A stretch of DNA of 64,000 nt, from contig NZ_CP033367.1 of the NCBI RefSeq assembly GCF_013170845.1, positions 5,953,001-6,017,000 on the forward strand, in the 5' to 3' direction. The notes beneath the pieces were generated by a model, which had not been told where the DNA came from, searched no databases, and worked only from the letters and a program-made list of their open reading frames with translations. Source of the DNA: Mesorhizobium loti R88b (GTDB lineage Bacteria; Pseudomonadota; Alphaproteobacteria; Rhizobiales; Rhizobiaceae). Positions 24,999-32,523 of this stretch are shown here, piece after piece. A program made the position numbers and the translations under genes. Each line of letters opens with the position of its first letter. The stretch's first letter is position 1.

Positions 24999-25643
24999 AT
25001 GGCGGTGGACGTTTTTTCCTCACATCGGCACGACGACGCGGTGCGCCTTGATCCGCAACGCGCAGCCATTATCGTCATCGATATGGTCAACGAGTTCTGC
25101 AAACCCGGCGGGGCCATGGTCCTGCCTGGATATGAGACGCTGGTCGGCCCGCAACTGGCCGTCATTGAGGCGGCGCGCGCGCGCGGTGTCCCGGTGATCT
25201 GGGTTCACGATGCGCACCGGCCGGGCATGCGCCGCGAGCGCGAATGGGTCAAGCGCACGCCGCATTGCCTGGAAGGAAGCTGGGGACCTGAGATCATCGA
25301 GGATCTCGGCGCCCGCGATGACGAGATCCATGTCATCAAGCGTCGCTACTCGGCCTTCTTTCAGACCGACCTCGACCTGACGCTTAGGGATATGCAGGTC
25401 GACCAGTTGGTCATCTTCGGCGTGGTCACCAACATTTGCGTGCGCTCCACAGTCCACGACGCCTTTTTCCAGGGCTATGAGGTGGTGGTGCCGAGCGATT
25501 GCTGCGCCGCGACCGGACCGCGCGAGCAGGAAAGCTCGCTCTACGACATAGCGACGCATTTCGGCGTGGTGAGCAATTCGGCTGATGTGGTTGCTGCCCT
25601 TCGCGATGGAGCGTCACTGCAACCGACCGAGGTCGCGGCTTGA
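24999..25643 (+). CDS. Isochorismatase-like cysteine hydrolase
   Basis: The 214-residue protein shows the complete catalytic triad of the family: Asp in IIVIDMVNEF, Lys in VIKRRYSAF and Cys in VVTNICVRST. Members hydrolyse amides such as N-carbamoylsarcosine, maleamate, nicotinamide or biuret. AAAGGAG stands seven bases before the ATG at 24999, so I choose it over the in-frame ATG at 24966. Downstream on the same strand are a MarR regulator and an enamidase-like amidohydrolase. A maleamate/carbamoyl-type amidase in N-heterocycle or cyclic-amide breakdown is a reasonable but unproven role. Confidence 0.83.
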   Translation: MAVDVFSSHRHDDAVRLDPQRAAIIVIDMVNEFCKPGGAMVLPGYETLVGPQLAVIEAARARGVPVIWVHDAHRPGMRREREWVKRTPHCLEGSWGPEIIEDLGARDDEIHVIKRRYSAFFQTDLDLTLRDMQVDQLVIFGVVTNICVRSTVHDAFFQGYEVVVPSDCCAATGPREQESSLYDIATHFGVVSNSADVVAALRDGASLQPTEVAA

Positions 25644-25689
25644 GCTATCCAGAGCCGGCGGCATCCGAGACAGGCAATAGGAGTCCGGT

Positions 25690-26232
25690 TTGACGACCGA
25701 AAAGAAATCAACGAAAAGCCCGGCACTGAAGCGCGGCAATGCAGAACCACTGAGCCGCGAGCAGGTGCTGGAGCGATACGCCGGGACCGGATACGCGTTG
25801 GACGAGCATCCTGCGCACGTCATCCGCAAGGCGCATCAGCGCGCGACGCTGCGTTTCCAGCAGGTCATGGCTGGCGAAGACCTTTCGCCGACCCAGTTCG
25901 CGGCCCTTGCCACGATCCTCAAACACGGCGAAGTCTCGCAGAACCATCTCGGCCGGCTGACGGCGATGGACCCGTCCACCATCAGCATCGTCATGCGCAA
26001 GCTGCTCAAGCACGGCCTGATCACGCGCAGCGCCTCCGACACAGACCAGCGCCTGTCGATGATCGCGCTGACCGAAAAAGGGACCGAGTACACGCTCGAG
26101 CGGCTCGAACGCAGCGTCGAGGTCGGACGGCGCTTCCTGTCGCCGCTGTCACCCAGCGAACAGGCGACGTTGCTGCGCCTGCTCAAGCGCATCAATGACG
26201 ACGACCCATCGAATGGCTACGGCGGCAAGTAA
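25690..26232 (+). CDS. MarR family transcriptional regulator
   Basis: A 180-residue protein with a winged helix (LSPTQFAALATILKHGEVSQ, LGRLTAMDPSTISIVMRKL, LKHGLITRSASDTDQRL) followed by the basic wing and dimerisation helix. The frame opens with TTG at 25690, supported by AGGAG six bases upstream. It lies between a cysteine hydrolase and an enamidase-like gene, all rightward and close together, and so is probably their local regulator, sensing the degraded compound. Nicotinate-pathway clusters often carry a MarR repressor of this kind (NicR), a suggestive but not decisive parallel. Confidence 0.82.
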   Translation: MTTEKKSTKSPALKRGNAEPLSREQVLERYAGTGYALDEHPAHVIRKAHQRATLRFQQVMAGEDLSPTQFAALATILKHGEVSQNHLGRLTAMDPSTISIVMRKLLKHGLITRSASDTDQRLSMIALTEKGTEYTLERLERSVEVGRRFLSPLSPSEQATLLRLLKRINDDDPSNGYGGK

Positions 26233-26275
26233 GCCGCGTCCAGGCCCTTTTCCATACCAGTAGAGATGAGACCCA

Positions 26276-27469
26276 ATGTCGTCCGACCCCAAGTCGTCTG
26301 CCAGCACGCTCGTCGTCCGCAATATCGGCCTCATGCTGAGCGGTGACCTCGGCCAACCGATCATCGATGCCGACACCATCGTCGTGACCGACGGGCGCAT
26401 ATCAGGCATTGGCAAGGCTGATGACGTCGACAGCGGCAACGCAGCAACAATCATCGATGCGATGGGCTGCGCGGTCGCACCGGGGCTTATCGACAACCAT
26501 GCCCATCCGGTGGCTGGCGACTGGACGCCACGGCAGAACCAGATCGGCTGGATGGATTCGACCGTGCATGGCGGCGTCACCACGATCATCTCGGCGGGTG
26601 AGGTCCACACGCCGGGCCGCCCGCGCGACCTGGTCGGGCTGAAGGCACTGGCGATCGCGGCGCAGCGGACCTTCTCCAACTTCCGCCCCAACGGCATGAA
26701 GATCCTGGCCGGCGCGCCCATCCTGGAGCCCGGCCTCACCGAGGACGACTTCCGATACCTCGCCGAGGCCGGGGTGACGCTTATCGGCGAGGTTGGGCTT
26801 GGCGGCGTCAAGGATGGTCCAACCGGCCGGCAGATGATCGCCTGGGCGCGCAAATACGGCATGACCTCGATGACCCACACCGGCGGCCCGTCCCTGCCCG
26901 GCTCCGGCCGCATCGGTGCGGATGTCGTGCTGGAGGTCGATGCCGATATCGTTGCGCACGTCAACGGCGGACCGACGGCGCTCCCCGAAGCCGAGATCCG
27001 GCAGATCTGCGAAAACGGCTCGCGCGCGCTGGAAATCGTCCATAACGGCAATCTGCGCACCGGCCTGTTCGTGCTCGACCTGGCGAGGCAGCGCGGCGAA
27101 CTTTCGCGCATCGTCCTCGGCACCGACAGCCCGGCAGGATCGGGCGTGCAGCCGCTCGGCATTTTGAGGACGCTGACCATGCTGGCCTCGCTGGGCGGTA
27201 TCGCGCCGGAAGTGGCGTTCTGTCTTGCCGGCGGCAACACGGCGCGCGTGCGCGGGCTGGCTGACCGCGGCATCATCGAGGTCGGCCGCGCCGCCGACCT
27301 GATCTTCATCGATCAAGCGATCGGCGGCGCCGGTGACGGGCTGCTCGACAGCGTCGCGCTCGGCAATTTGCCGGGCATCGGCATGGTTGTCATCGACGGC
27401 GAGGTGCGGACCGGCCGCAGCCGCAACACTCCGCCGGCGATGCGGGTGCCGGAAGTTGTCCCGGGCTGA
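26276..27469 (+). CDS. Enamidase-like amidohydrolase
   Basis: The 397-residue protein has the two-domain amidohydrolase layout: metal HxH in DNHAHPVAG, further ligands in GEVGLGG, THTGG and AHVNGG, and the metal Asp in GTDSPAGSG. Among amidohydrolases the wording is closest, as I recall, to enamidase, which opens the ring of tetrahydro-6-oxonicotinate. With the cysteine hydrolase and MarR gene it forms a small gene set that could degrade an N-heterocyclic or cyclic-amide compound. No hydroxylase or molybdenum enzyme is present here to make it a full nicotinate pathway. ATG follows GAGATGAGACCC. Confidence 0.75.
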   Translation: MSSDPKSSASTLVVRNIGLMLSGDLGQPIIDADTIVVTDGRISGIGKADDVDSGNAATIIDAMGCAVAPGLIDNHAHPVAGDWTPRQNQIGWMDSTVHGGVTTIISAGEVHTPGRPRDLVGLKALAIAAQRTFSNFRPNGMKILAGAPILEPGLTEDDFRYLAEAGVTLIGEVGLGGVKDGPTGRQMIAWARKYGMTSMTHTGGPSLPGSGRIGADVVLEVDADIVAHVNGGPTALPEAEIRQICENGSRALEIVHNGNLRTGLFVLDLARQRGELSRIVLGTDSPAGSGVQPLGILRTLTMLASLGGIAPEVAFCLAGGNTARVRGLADRGIIEVGRAADLIFIDQAIGGAGDGLLDSVALGNLPGIGMVVIDGEVRTGRSRNTPPAMRVPEVVPG

Positions 27470-27511
27470 CGACGTTTCAAGGTATGTTGAGGTTCAGGTC
27501 ACGACGAGCCG

Positions 27512-27970
27512 TTATGCACGCGACGTTTTTGCTGCCTCGGCCAGTTCGGCCATTAGCTTGCTGGCGGAACGCAGTTTTTCTTTGCCCAAGCGACTGGACA
27601 GTTCCGCTTTAGCCAAATTCCACAACGGGAGCGCATCGACGATAAGCCTGCGCCCGGATATTGTCAGGCCAATCTGCTTTCCCAAGCGGCCGCGTCCGCC
27701 CTTTGAATGCACCAGACGTCGCCCTTCCAAGTTCTGAAGATTTCGGCTTAGGGTCGTCGGGTCGACTCCCGCGCTGTTCGCAAGGTCGACGAGTGTCGTT
27801 CCCTCAACCGCTCCGATGCCCACGAGAAGGCTGAACTGCTCGGCTGTCAGCCCGAGCGGTTTGAAGCAGGCGTTGTAGTAGCGCGTGACCGCACGCGCCG
27901 TCGCACGAGCCTGAAAGCCCGGACACTCCGCCGCGACGCCTTTCAACGTTTCCGGGTCAAAACCGCTCAC
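27512..27970 (-). CDS. MarR family transcriptional regulator
   Basis: This 152-residue protein has a MarR winged helix (LTAEQFSLLVGIGAVEGTTL, LANSAGVDPTTLSRNLQNL, EGRRLVHSKGGRGRLGKQI). A cysteine near the N-terminus (AAECPGF) and one in YYNACF could make it redox- or thiol-sensitive, as in several MarR proteins. It is divergent from a DUF1330 gene, with a 10+10 inverted repeat in the 62-base gap, so it very likely controls itself and that gene. Confidence 0.83.
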   Translation of the reverse strand: MSGFDPETLKGVAAECPGFQARATARAVTRYYNACFKPLGLTAEQFSLLVGIGAVEGTTLVDLANSAGVDPTTLSRNLQNLEGRRLVHSKGGRGRLGKQIGLTISGRRLIVDALPLWNLAKAELSSRLGKEKLRSASKLMAELAEAAKTSRA

Positions 27971-28001
27971 GTCCGCCTTCTAGACAATTTCGCCCCTCAA
28001 G

Positions 28002-28021
28002 AATACTGTATATGCATTATT
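28002..28021. promoter_or_regulatory. Putative MarR operator in a divergent promoter
   Basis: AATACTGTAT/ATGCATTATT is an inverted repeat matching at 8 of 10 paired positions. It lies between the MarR gene and the DUF1330 gene, ending 11 bases before the DUF1330 start codon, where bound protein would block initiation. Confidence 0.5.
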
Positions 28022-28032
28022 AGGAGAGTTCC

Positions 28033-28323
28033 ATGCCGGCGTACGTGCATATCAATCTGCGTGTCATCGACGCCGCCAAACAGGCGGCTGTCGCTCCACG
28101 CTTTCAAGAGGCTCTGCAAGAGGCCGGCGGGCGCATTTTACATTTCGGCCTTGTTACGCAGGTTCTTGAGGGCGAGGACGAGCCGCTCCCGATGGCCGGC
28201 GTGTTTGAGTTTGCAACCCTCGCCCAAGCGCTAGCGTTCTACAATTCCGAGAGATACGCGCCAATCAAGGCCGAGCGCCGGGAAGCCCAAGAGGCGCGGA
28301 TGTTCATAGTCGAAACCCGCTAA
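28033..28323 (+). CDS. DUF1330 family small protein
   Basis: A 96-residue protein of the ferredoxin-like dimeric alpha-beta barrel type: MPAYVHINLRVIDAAKQ at the first strand, the central GGRILHFG strand and AFYNSERYAPIKAERREA in the last helix are standard for DUF1330. Members are small, mostly uncharacterised enzymes or binding proteins related to the YCII/EthD folds. GGAGAG stands shortly before the ATG. It is divergently paired with a MarR regulator and is presumably repressed by it. No substrate is suggested by the context. Confidence 0.8.
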   Translation: MPAYVHINLRVIDAAKQAAVAPRFQEALQEAGGRILHFGLVTQVLEGEDEPLPMAGVFEFATLAQALAFYNSERYAPIKAERREAQEARMFIVETR

Positions 28324-28410
28324 AAACGCCCTCAAGCTGCATCATTTCGAGCACCGGAAGCGCAGGGAACCACGGTTTGCAGGCGGCATCACCTGAATAT
28401 CGGCGTCCCC

Positions 28411-28995
28411 CTAGCTGACGCCGTCCTCGCCGATAATCCTTTCCTTGGTGAGCCCGCCGACGCGCGGGTGCGGCCGGCCGGAATCGGTGACTGCGATGGC
28501 GACGACGATCTCGTCGGCACGCGGTGCATCGGCAACACGGACCTCCATGCCGTCGAAATGGCTGCGCACCCGCGCCGCGTCCTTGTGGCCGAGCGGTATG
28601 TCGAGCGGCACGCCGAGGCCGCCGCGCTTCTTCGATGAGGGAATGAGCGCGGCACCCTTGCCCAGCACATCGCGGAACGGGGCGCCGAGCTTGGGATGTA
28701 GGATGGCCGCGGCATGTTCAAGCTCACCGTCGGCGCCGACGGCGGCTGCCTTGCCGAAGCTCTCGACCTGATCGCCGGCAATGCCTAGCGCAGCGACGGC
28801 CCGCCTGGGCAAGATATCGCCCAACGCTTCGCCGATGGCGCTCAACGCCGACAGATCCTCGACGAATGTGCCGGCATAAGGGTTGCGGATCACCGCGATC
28901 GCCGCAGCTCGCCGCGTCGGCGGATCGACAGGGCGACCGCCTTCGATCCGGGTTTCCTCGACGATGGTGATGATGCGGCGGATGTCCATGCTCAT
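28411..28995 (-). CDS. Amino acid synthesis family protein (DUF1185/PF06684), copy 2
   Basis: A 194-residue protein that closely resembles its upstream neighbour: both have an opening (RRIITIVEETRIEGG), PTRRAAAIAVIRNPYAG, FGKAAAVGADGELEHAAA, SSKKRGGLGVPLDIPLGHK and a C-terminal VRSHFDGMEVRVADAPRADE block. ATGA overlap at 28992-28995 couples it to the first copy. PF06684 proteins have solved structures with a variant of the Bacillus chorismate-mutase fold, as I recall, but no established reaction. Equal lengths and tight coupling suggest a mixed oligomer of the two copies; this is inference. Confidence 0.83.
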   Translation of the reverse strand: MSMDIRRIITIVEETRIEGGRPVDPPTRRAAAIAVIRNPYAGTFVEDLSALSAIGEALGDILPRRAVAALGIAGDQVESFGKAAAVGADGELEHAAAILHPKLGAPFRDVLGKGAALIPSSKKRGGLGVPLDIPLGHKDAARVRSHFDGMEVRVADAPRADEIVVAIAVTDSGRPHPRVGGLTKERIIGEDGVS

Positions 28996-29576
28996 CGCAA
29001 TCCGTCCTCGCCCTTGATGTCGGCCGCCGCCAGGCCGCCGACCCGCGCGTGAACGCGCGCGCCGGTGGTCATCGCCAGGATGACCGCCATCTCGTCGCTG
29101 CGCGGCGCATCGCCAACGCCGATTTCGATCGCGTCGAAATGACTGCGCACATAGGAGGCGTTGATGTGGGTGATCGGAATGTCGATGCGTGTTCCGGGGC
29201 CGCCGACCTTCTTGGTCGAGGGGACGATCGCCTTGGCGTCGCCGAGAAGTTCGCGCATCGCGTAGCCGCCCGGATTGTGCCACAGTGCGCCATGTTCAAG
29301 CTCGCCGGCGGCACCGACGATGGCACCCTTGCCATAGCCTTCGACGGCGGCGACGCCGTCGCCCATGGCATCGATCAGGCGCCGCGCCATTTCGAGGCCG
29401 AGCGGCTTCAGATCCTCCATGAAGCCGGTGATCTCTTCGACGTAACGCCCGGCAAATGGGTTGGCGATGACGGCAACGATCGCGCCACGCTTGGGCGGGC
29501 GTGCCGCGGGCGGACCGCCCTCATGGAAGATCTCCTCGACCTGGACCAGAAATTTCCTGACCACCACAGCTGGCAT
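28992..29576 (-). CDS. Amino acid synthesis family protein (DUF1185/PF06684), copy 1
   Basis: The first of two tandem 194-residue paralogues: RKFLVQVEEIFHEGGPP, RGAIVAVIANPFAGRYVEEI, YGKGAIVGAAGELEHGALW, STKKVGGPGTRIDIPITH and SYVRSHFDAIEIGVGDAPRS. The long shared core with copy 2 is obvious while the ends differ, so the duplication is old. The gene is divergent from the BMP-type transporter operon across 255 bases, and DUF1185 genes often lie near ABC importers and amidohydrolases. The name amino acid synthesis family is historical and does not tell the function. Confidence 0.83.
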   Translation of the reverse strand: MPAVVVRKFLVQVEEIFHEGGPPAARPPKRGAIVAVIANPFAGRYVEEITGFMEDLKPLGLEMARRLIDAMGDGVAAVEGYGKGAIVGAAGELEHGALWHNPGGYAMRELLGDAKAIVPSTKKVGGPGTRIDIPITHINASYVRSHFDAIEIGVGDAPRSDEMAVILAMTTGARVHARVGGLAAADIKGEDGLR

Positions 29577-29831
29577 TGCGCGTATCCTTCGACCCGTCGT
29601 TCGTGAAAACTCGTTAGAGTACCAACAATTATGGATCGTCGATATTTGTCAAGCGGCGCGGTGGAGGATGCGGAGGACGGGCCTAAGAAAACTCCATCGG
29701 AGGACGATTGACAGCCTGTTTAGCCGCTCCTAAACTCATATGACCATCAACGAACTCGCCGACATTCCGGCGACATATGGGGATGGTCAAGGCGTGGCTT
29801 CAAAAGCTGAAAAAAGCTGAAGGGGAATAAC

Positions 29832-30836
29832 ATGACAAGGGCGCTCAAGAGTTTATGTCTGGCCGGCACGATGCTTGCCATTTCGTTGGGATCGGCCGCC
29901 GCACAGACCAAGGTTTCCGTGGCCGCCATCTCGGGATATTTCGCGCAGGGTTTTGGCGTTTCTATCGTCAACGGCCTCAACAAGGCCAAGACCGATTTCG
30001 GCATCGACCTCAAACTGGTCGACACCGGCAATCGCGCTCTGGACTACCAGGAGCAGTTTGAAAACCTCGCCAAGGGCAAGCAGTACGACCTCATCTTCGT
30101 GATGGGCTGGGAGCTGGTGGATTCGCTGCAGAAGGTCAGCAAGGAATATCCTGACCAGCGCTTCGTCTTCATCGATGGCGTGCTCGACAATCCCAACATG
30201 ATCTACGCCAACTTCGCTGAGGAACAGGGCTCCTTCGTCGCCGGCGCGCTGGCCAGCATGATCGAGGCCAAGGGCAGCGAATTTCCCAAGATCGGCGACG
30301 GCAAGGCAATCGGCTTCGTCGGCGGCCGCGATATTCCGGTGATCCGCAACTTCCTCGGCGGATACGAACAAGGCGCCAAATACGCTGCACCCGATGTGAA
30401 GGTGAACTCCGTCTTCGCCGGCACCTTCGACGATCCGGCCAAGGGCAGCGAGCTTGCCCAGGCGCTTTACGGCCAGGGTTCCGACATCGTCTACAACGTT
30501 GCCGGCCCGACCGGTGAAGGCGTCATGCAGGCCAGTGCCGCCGCCGACAAATATTCGATCGGCGTCGATATCGACATGTGCGGCACGGCGCCCGGAAACG
30601 TGCTCGGCAGCATGCTGAAGCGCGGCGACATCGCCGTCTACACGCTGATCAAGGACGAGGTCGGCGGCCACAAGGTCACCGCCGGCACCCGCACGTTCGA
30701 CCTGGCATCGGGCGGCGTCGAGTTCAAGGTCTGCGACGACATCGCCTCCAAGATCCCGGCTGACGTGACCAGCAAGCTGGACGAGATCAAGAAGGGCATC
30801 CTCGACGGCAAGATCGTGATCGCCAAGGCGAAGTGA
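29832..30836 (+). CDS. BMP-family nucleoside-binding lipoprotein/periplasmic protein of an ABC importer
   Basis: A 334-residue precursor with a signal peptide (LCLAGTMLAISLGSAAAQT) is followed by the BMP/Med domain: VSVAAISGYFAQGFG, FVMGWELVDSLQKV, GFVGGRDIPVIRNFLGGYEQ and VYNVAGPTGEG, the purine-nucleoside binding type. AAGGGG precedes the ATG. No clear lipobox cysteine is seen, so it is probably soluble periplasmic. It starts an operon with ATPase, two permeases and two nucleoside hydrolases, which together import nucleosides and cleave them to base and ribose. Confidence 0.88.
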   Translation: MTRALKSLCLAGTMLAISLGSAAAQTKVSVAAISGYFAQGFGVSIVNGLNKAKTDFGIDLKLVDTGNRALDYQEQFENLAKGKQYDLIFVMGWELVDSLQKVSKEYPDQRFVFIDGVLDNPNMIYANFAEEQGSFVAGALASMIEAKGSEFPKIGDGKAIGFVGGRDIPVIRNFLGGYEQGAKYAAPDVKVNSVFAGTFDDPAKGSELAQALYGQGSDIVYNVAGPTGEGVMQASAAADKYSIGVDIDMCGTAPGNVLGSMLKRGDIAVYTLIKDEVGGHKVTAGTRTFDLASGGVEFKVCDDIASKIPADVTSKLDEIKKGILDGKIVIAKAK

Positions 30837-30870
30837 GCCAGCAACAGCGCATCCCTCCCAAGAAAGCGCT

Positions 30871-30908
30871 ACACTGATCCGTTGCGGCACGCCGCGACGG
30901 ATCAGTGT
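30871..30908 (+). repeat. Perfect intergenic hairpin after the binding-protein gene
   Basis: ACACTGATCCGT (30871-30882) and ACGGATCAGTGT (30897-30908) are perfect 12-bp arms. Between them a second stem, GCGGC-AC-GCCGC, stacks almost directly. Such hairpins after binding-protein genes protect the upstream mRNA or partially terminate, giving more binding protein than membrane subunits. Confidence 0.7.
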
Positions 30909-30909
30909 C

Positions 30910-30957
30910 CAATCTGGGAGAGCTCGCAATCTGCGAGAGCCCCAATCTGCGAGAGCA
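30910..30957 (+). repeat. Three tandem 16-17 base repeats in the leader of the ATPase gene
   Basis: CAATCTGSGAGAGC occurs three times in a row, at 30910, 30927 and 30943. Each unit carries a GAGAG that resembles a ribosome-binding site, and the last one lies a few bases before the GTG start of the ATPase gene. Confidence 0.65.
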
Positions 30958-30960
30958 ATC

Positions 30961-32523
30961 GTGTCGAACGCGCCGGGGTCCCCGACCCCCAACAACACTG
31001 CCGTGATGGCCGTCGAGTTGACGGCCATCACCAAGCGTTTTGGCGCTTTCATCGCCAATGACGACATCGACCTTGCCGTTCGCCGGGGCGAAATCCACGC
31101 CATCATCGGCGAGAACGGTGCCGGCAAGACGACGCTGATGAACATCCTGTTCGGCCTGCTGCAGCCGGACGAAGGCTCGATCAGGCTGAATGGCGAGGCA
31201 ACGGTGGTGGCCGACCCGGCCGCCGCCATCAAGGCAGGGCTCGGCATGGTGCACCAGCATTTCAAGCTGGTGCCTTCGCTCTCGGTCGCCGACAATGTCT
31301 TTCTCGGCATGGAAATCCGCCGCCACGGGCTGATCGACCATGCCGCGCAGATCGCACGCACCAGCGAATTGTCGAAGCGCTTCGGACTGCATGTCGATCC
31401 GACCGAGCGCGTCGGGCTGCTCTCGGTCGGCATCGAGCAGCGCATCGAAATCCTGAAAGTTCTGGTGCGCGGCGCTCGCACCATCATCCTCGACGAGCCG
31501 ACCGCGGTGCTCACCCCGCAGGAGAGCCGCGAACTGTTCCAGACGCTGCGCAGCTTCGTCGCCGAGGGCATGACGGTGATCTTCATCTCGCACCATCTGG
31601 AAGAGGTGATGGAGGTGTCCGACACGGTCACGGTGCTGCGCAACGGCAAGAAGGTTGCGACCCGCCCCACATCGGAACTCAATAAGGATGAGTTGGTACG
31701 CATGATGGTCGGCCGCGAGGTCAGTTTCGACCGGCGGCCGCGCGCCGAGTTGCAAGGCGATGTGATCCTTGAGGTCAAGGATTTGTGGGCGCGCGACGAT
31801 CGCCGCTTGCCAGCGCTTCGCAACGCCAGCTTTATTGTCCGTGCCGGTGAGGTGGTGGGGATTGCCGGCGTCGCCGGCAACGGGCAGACGGAACTGGCAG
31901 AAGTGCTTTCGGGTCTGCGGCCGGCAAGCCATGGCGAGGCCTGGCTGAAAGGCAAGAATCTCGCCGCACTCTCCCCCGCCGCGATCCGCGAGGCCGGCCT
32001 TGCCCATGTCCCTGGCGATCGCATGGTGCACGGGGTCGATCGCAATGCGTCGATCGCGGCCAACACGCTGATGGGCCGCCAGCATCGTGCACCGTGGAGC
32101 CGCGGCGGCATGCTCGACTGGAAGGCGATCAGCCAGAATGCCGGCACGCTGATCAAGCGTTTCGATATCCGCGCGCGCGGGGCCAGCGATACGGTGAAAC
32201 GGCTTTCCGGCGGCAACATCCAGAAGGTCGTGCTGGCGCGGGAATTCACCAACAGCGCCGACTTCCTGCTGATCGACCAGCCGACGCGCGGCGTCGACAT
32301 CGGCGCCCAGGAGGCCATCCATGACGAGATCATGCGCCAGCGCGCCGCCGGCCGCGCGATCCTGCTGATTTCCGTGCAGCTTGACGAACTGGCGGCGCTC
32401 GCCGACCGCATCCTGGTCATGTTCAACGGCCGGATCATGGGCGAAGTCGCCGGCGACGACGCTGACGAAGACAGCATCGGCATGATGATGGCCGGCGTAT
32501 CGCCTGAGCTGGAGCCCGTATGA
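30961..32523 (+). CDS. Nucleoside ABC importer ATPase (tandem-domain, NupO/RbsA type)
   Basis: The 520-residue protein has two ABC domains in tandem. The first has Walker A GENGAGKTT, a loop reading LSVGIEQRIEI in place of LSGGQ and Walker B TIILDEPTAVL. The second has GVAGNGQTE instead of a canonical Walker A, signature LSGGNIQKV and LLIDQPTRGVD. This asymmetric pattern is normal for sugar/nucleoside importers of the RbsA/BmpB type. GTG at 30961, after GAGAGCAATC, starts the frame; ATG at 31006 is a possible alternative just before the first domain. It serves the two permeases downstream. Confidence 0.87.
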   Translation: MSNAPGSPTPNNTAVMAVELTAITKRFGAFIANDDIDLAVRRGEIHAIIGENGAGKTTLMNILFGLLQPDEGSIRLNGEATVVADPAAAIKAGLGMVHQHFKLVPSLSVADNVFLGMEIRRHGLIDHAAQIARTSELSKRFGLHVDPTERVGLLSVGIEQRIEILKVLVRGARTIILDEPTAVLTPQESRELFQTLRSFVAEGMTVIFISHHLEEVMEVSDTVTVLRNGKKVATRPTSELNKDELVRMMVGREVSFDRRPRAELQGDVILEVKDLWARDDRRLPALRNASFIVRAGEVVGIAGVAGNGQTELAEVLSGLRPASHGEAWLKGKNLAALSPAAIREAGLAHVPGDRMVHGVDRNASIAANTLMGRQHRAPWSRGGMLDWKAISQNAGTLIKRFDIRARGASDTVKRLSGGNIQKVVLAREFTNSADFLLIDQPTRGVDIGAQEAIHDEIMRQRAAGRAILLISVQLDELAALADRILVMFNGRIMGEVAGDDADEDSIGMMMAGVSPELEPV

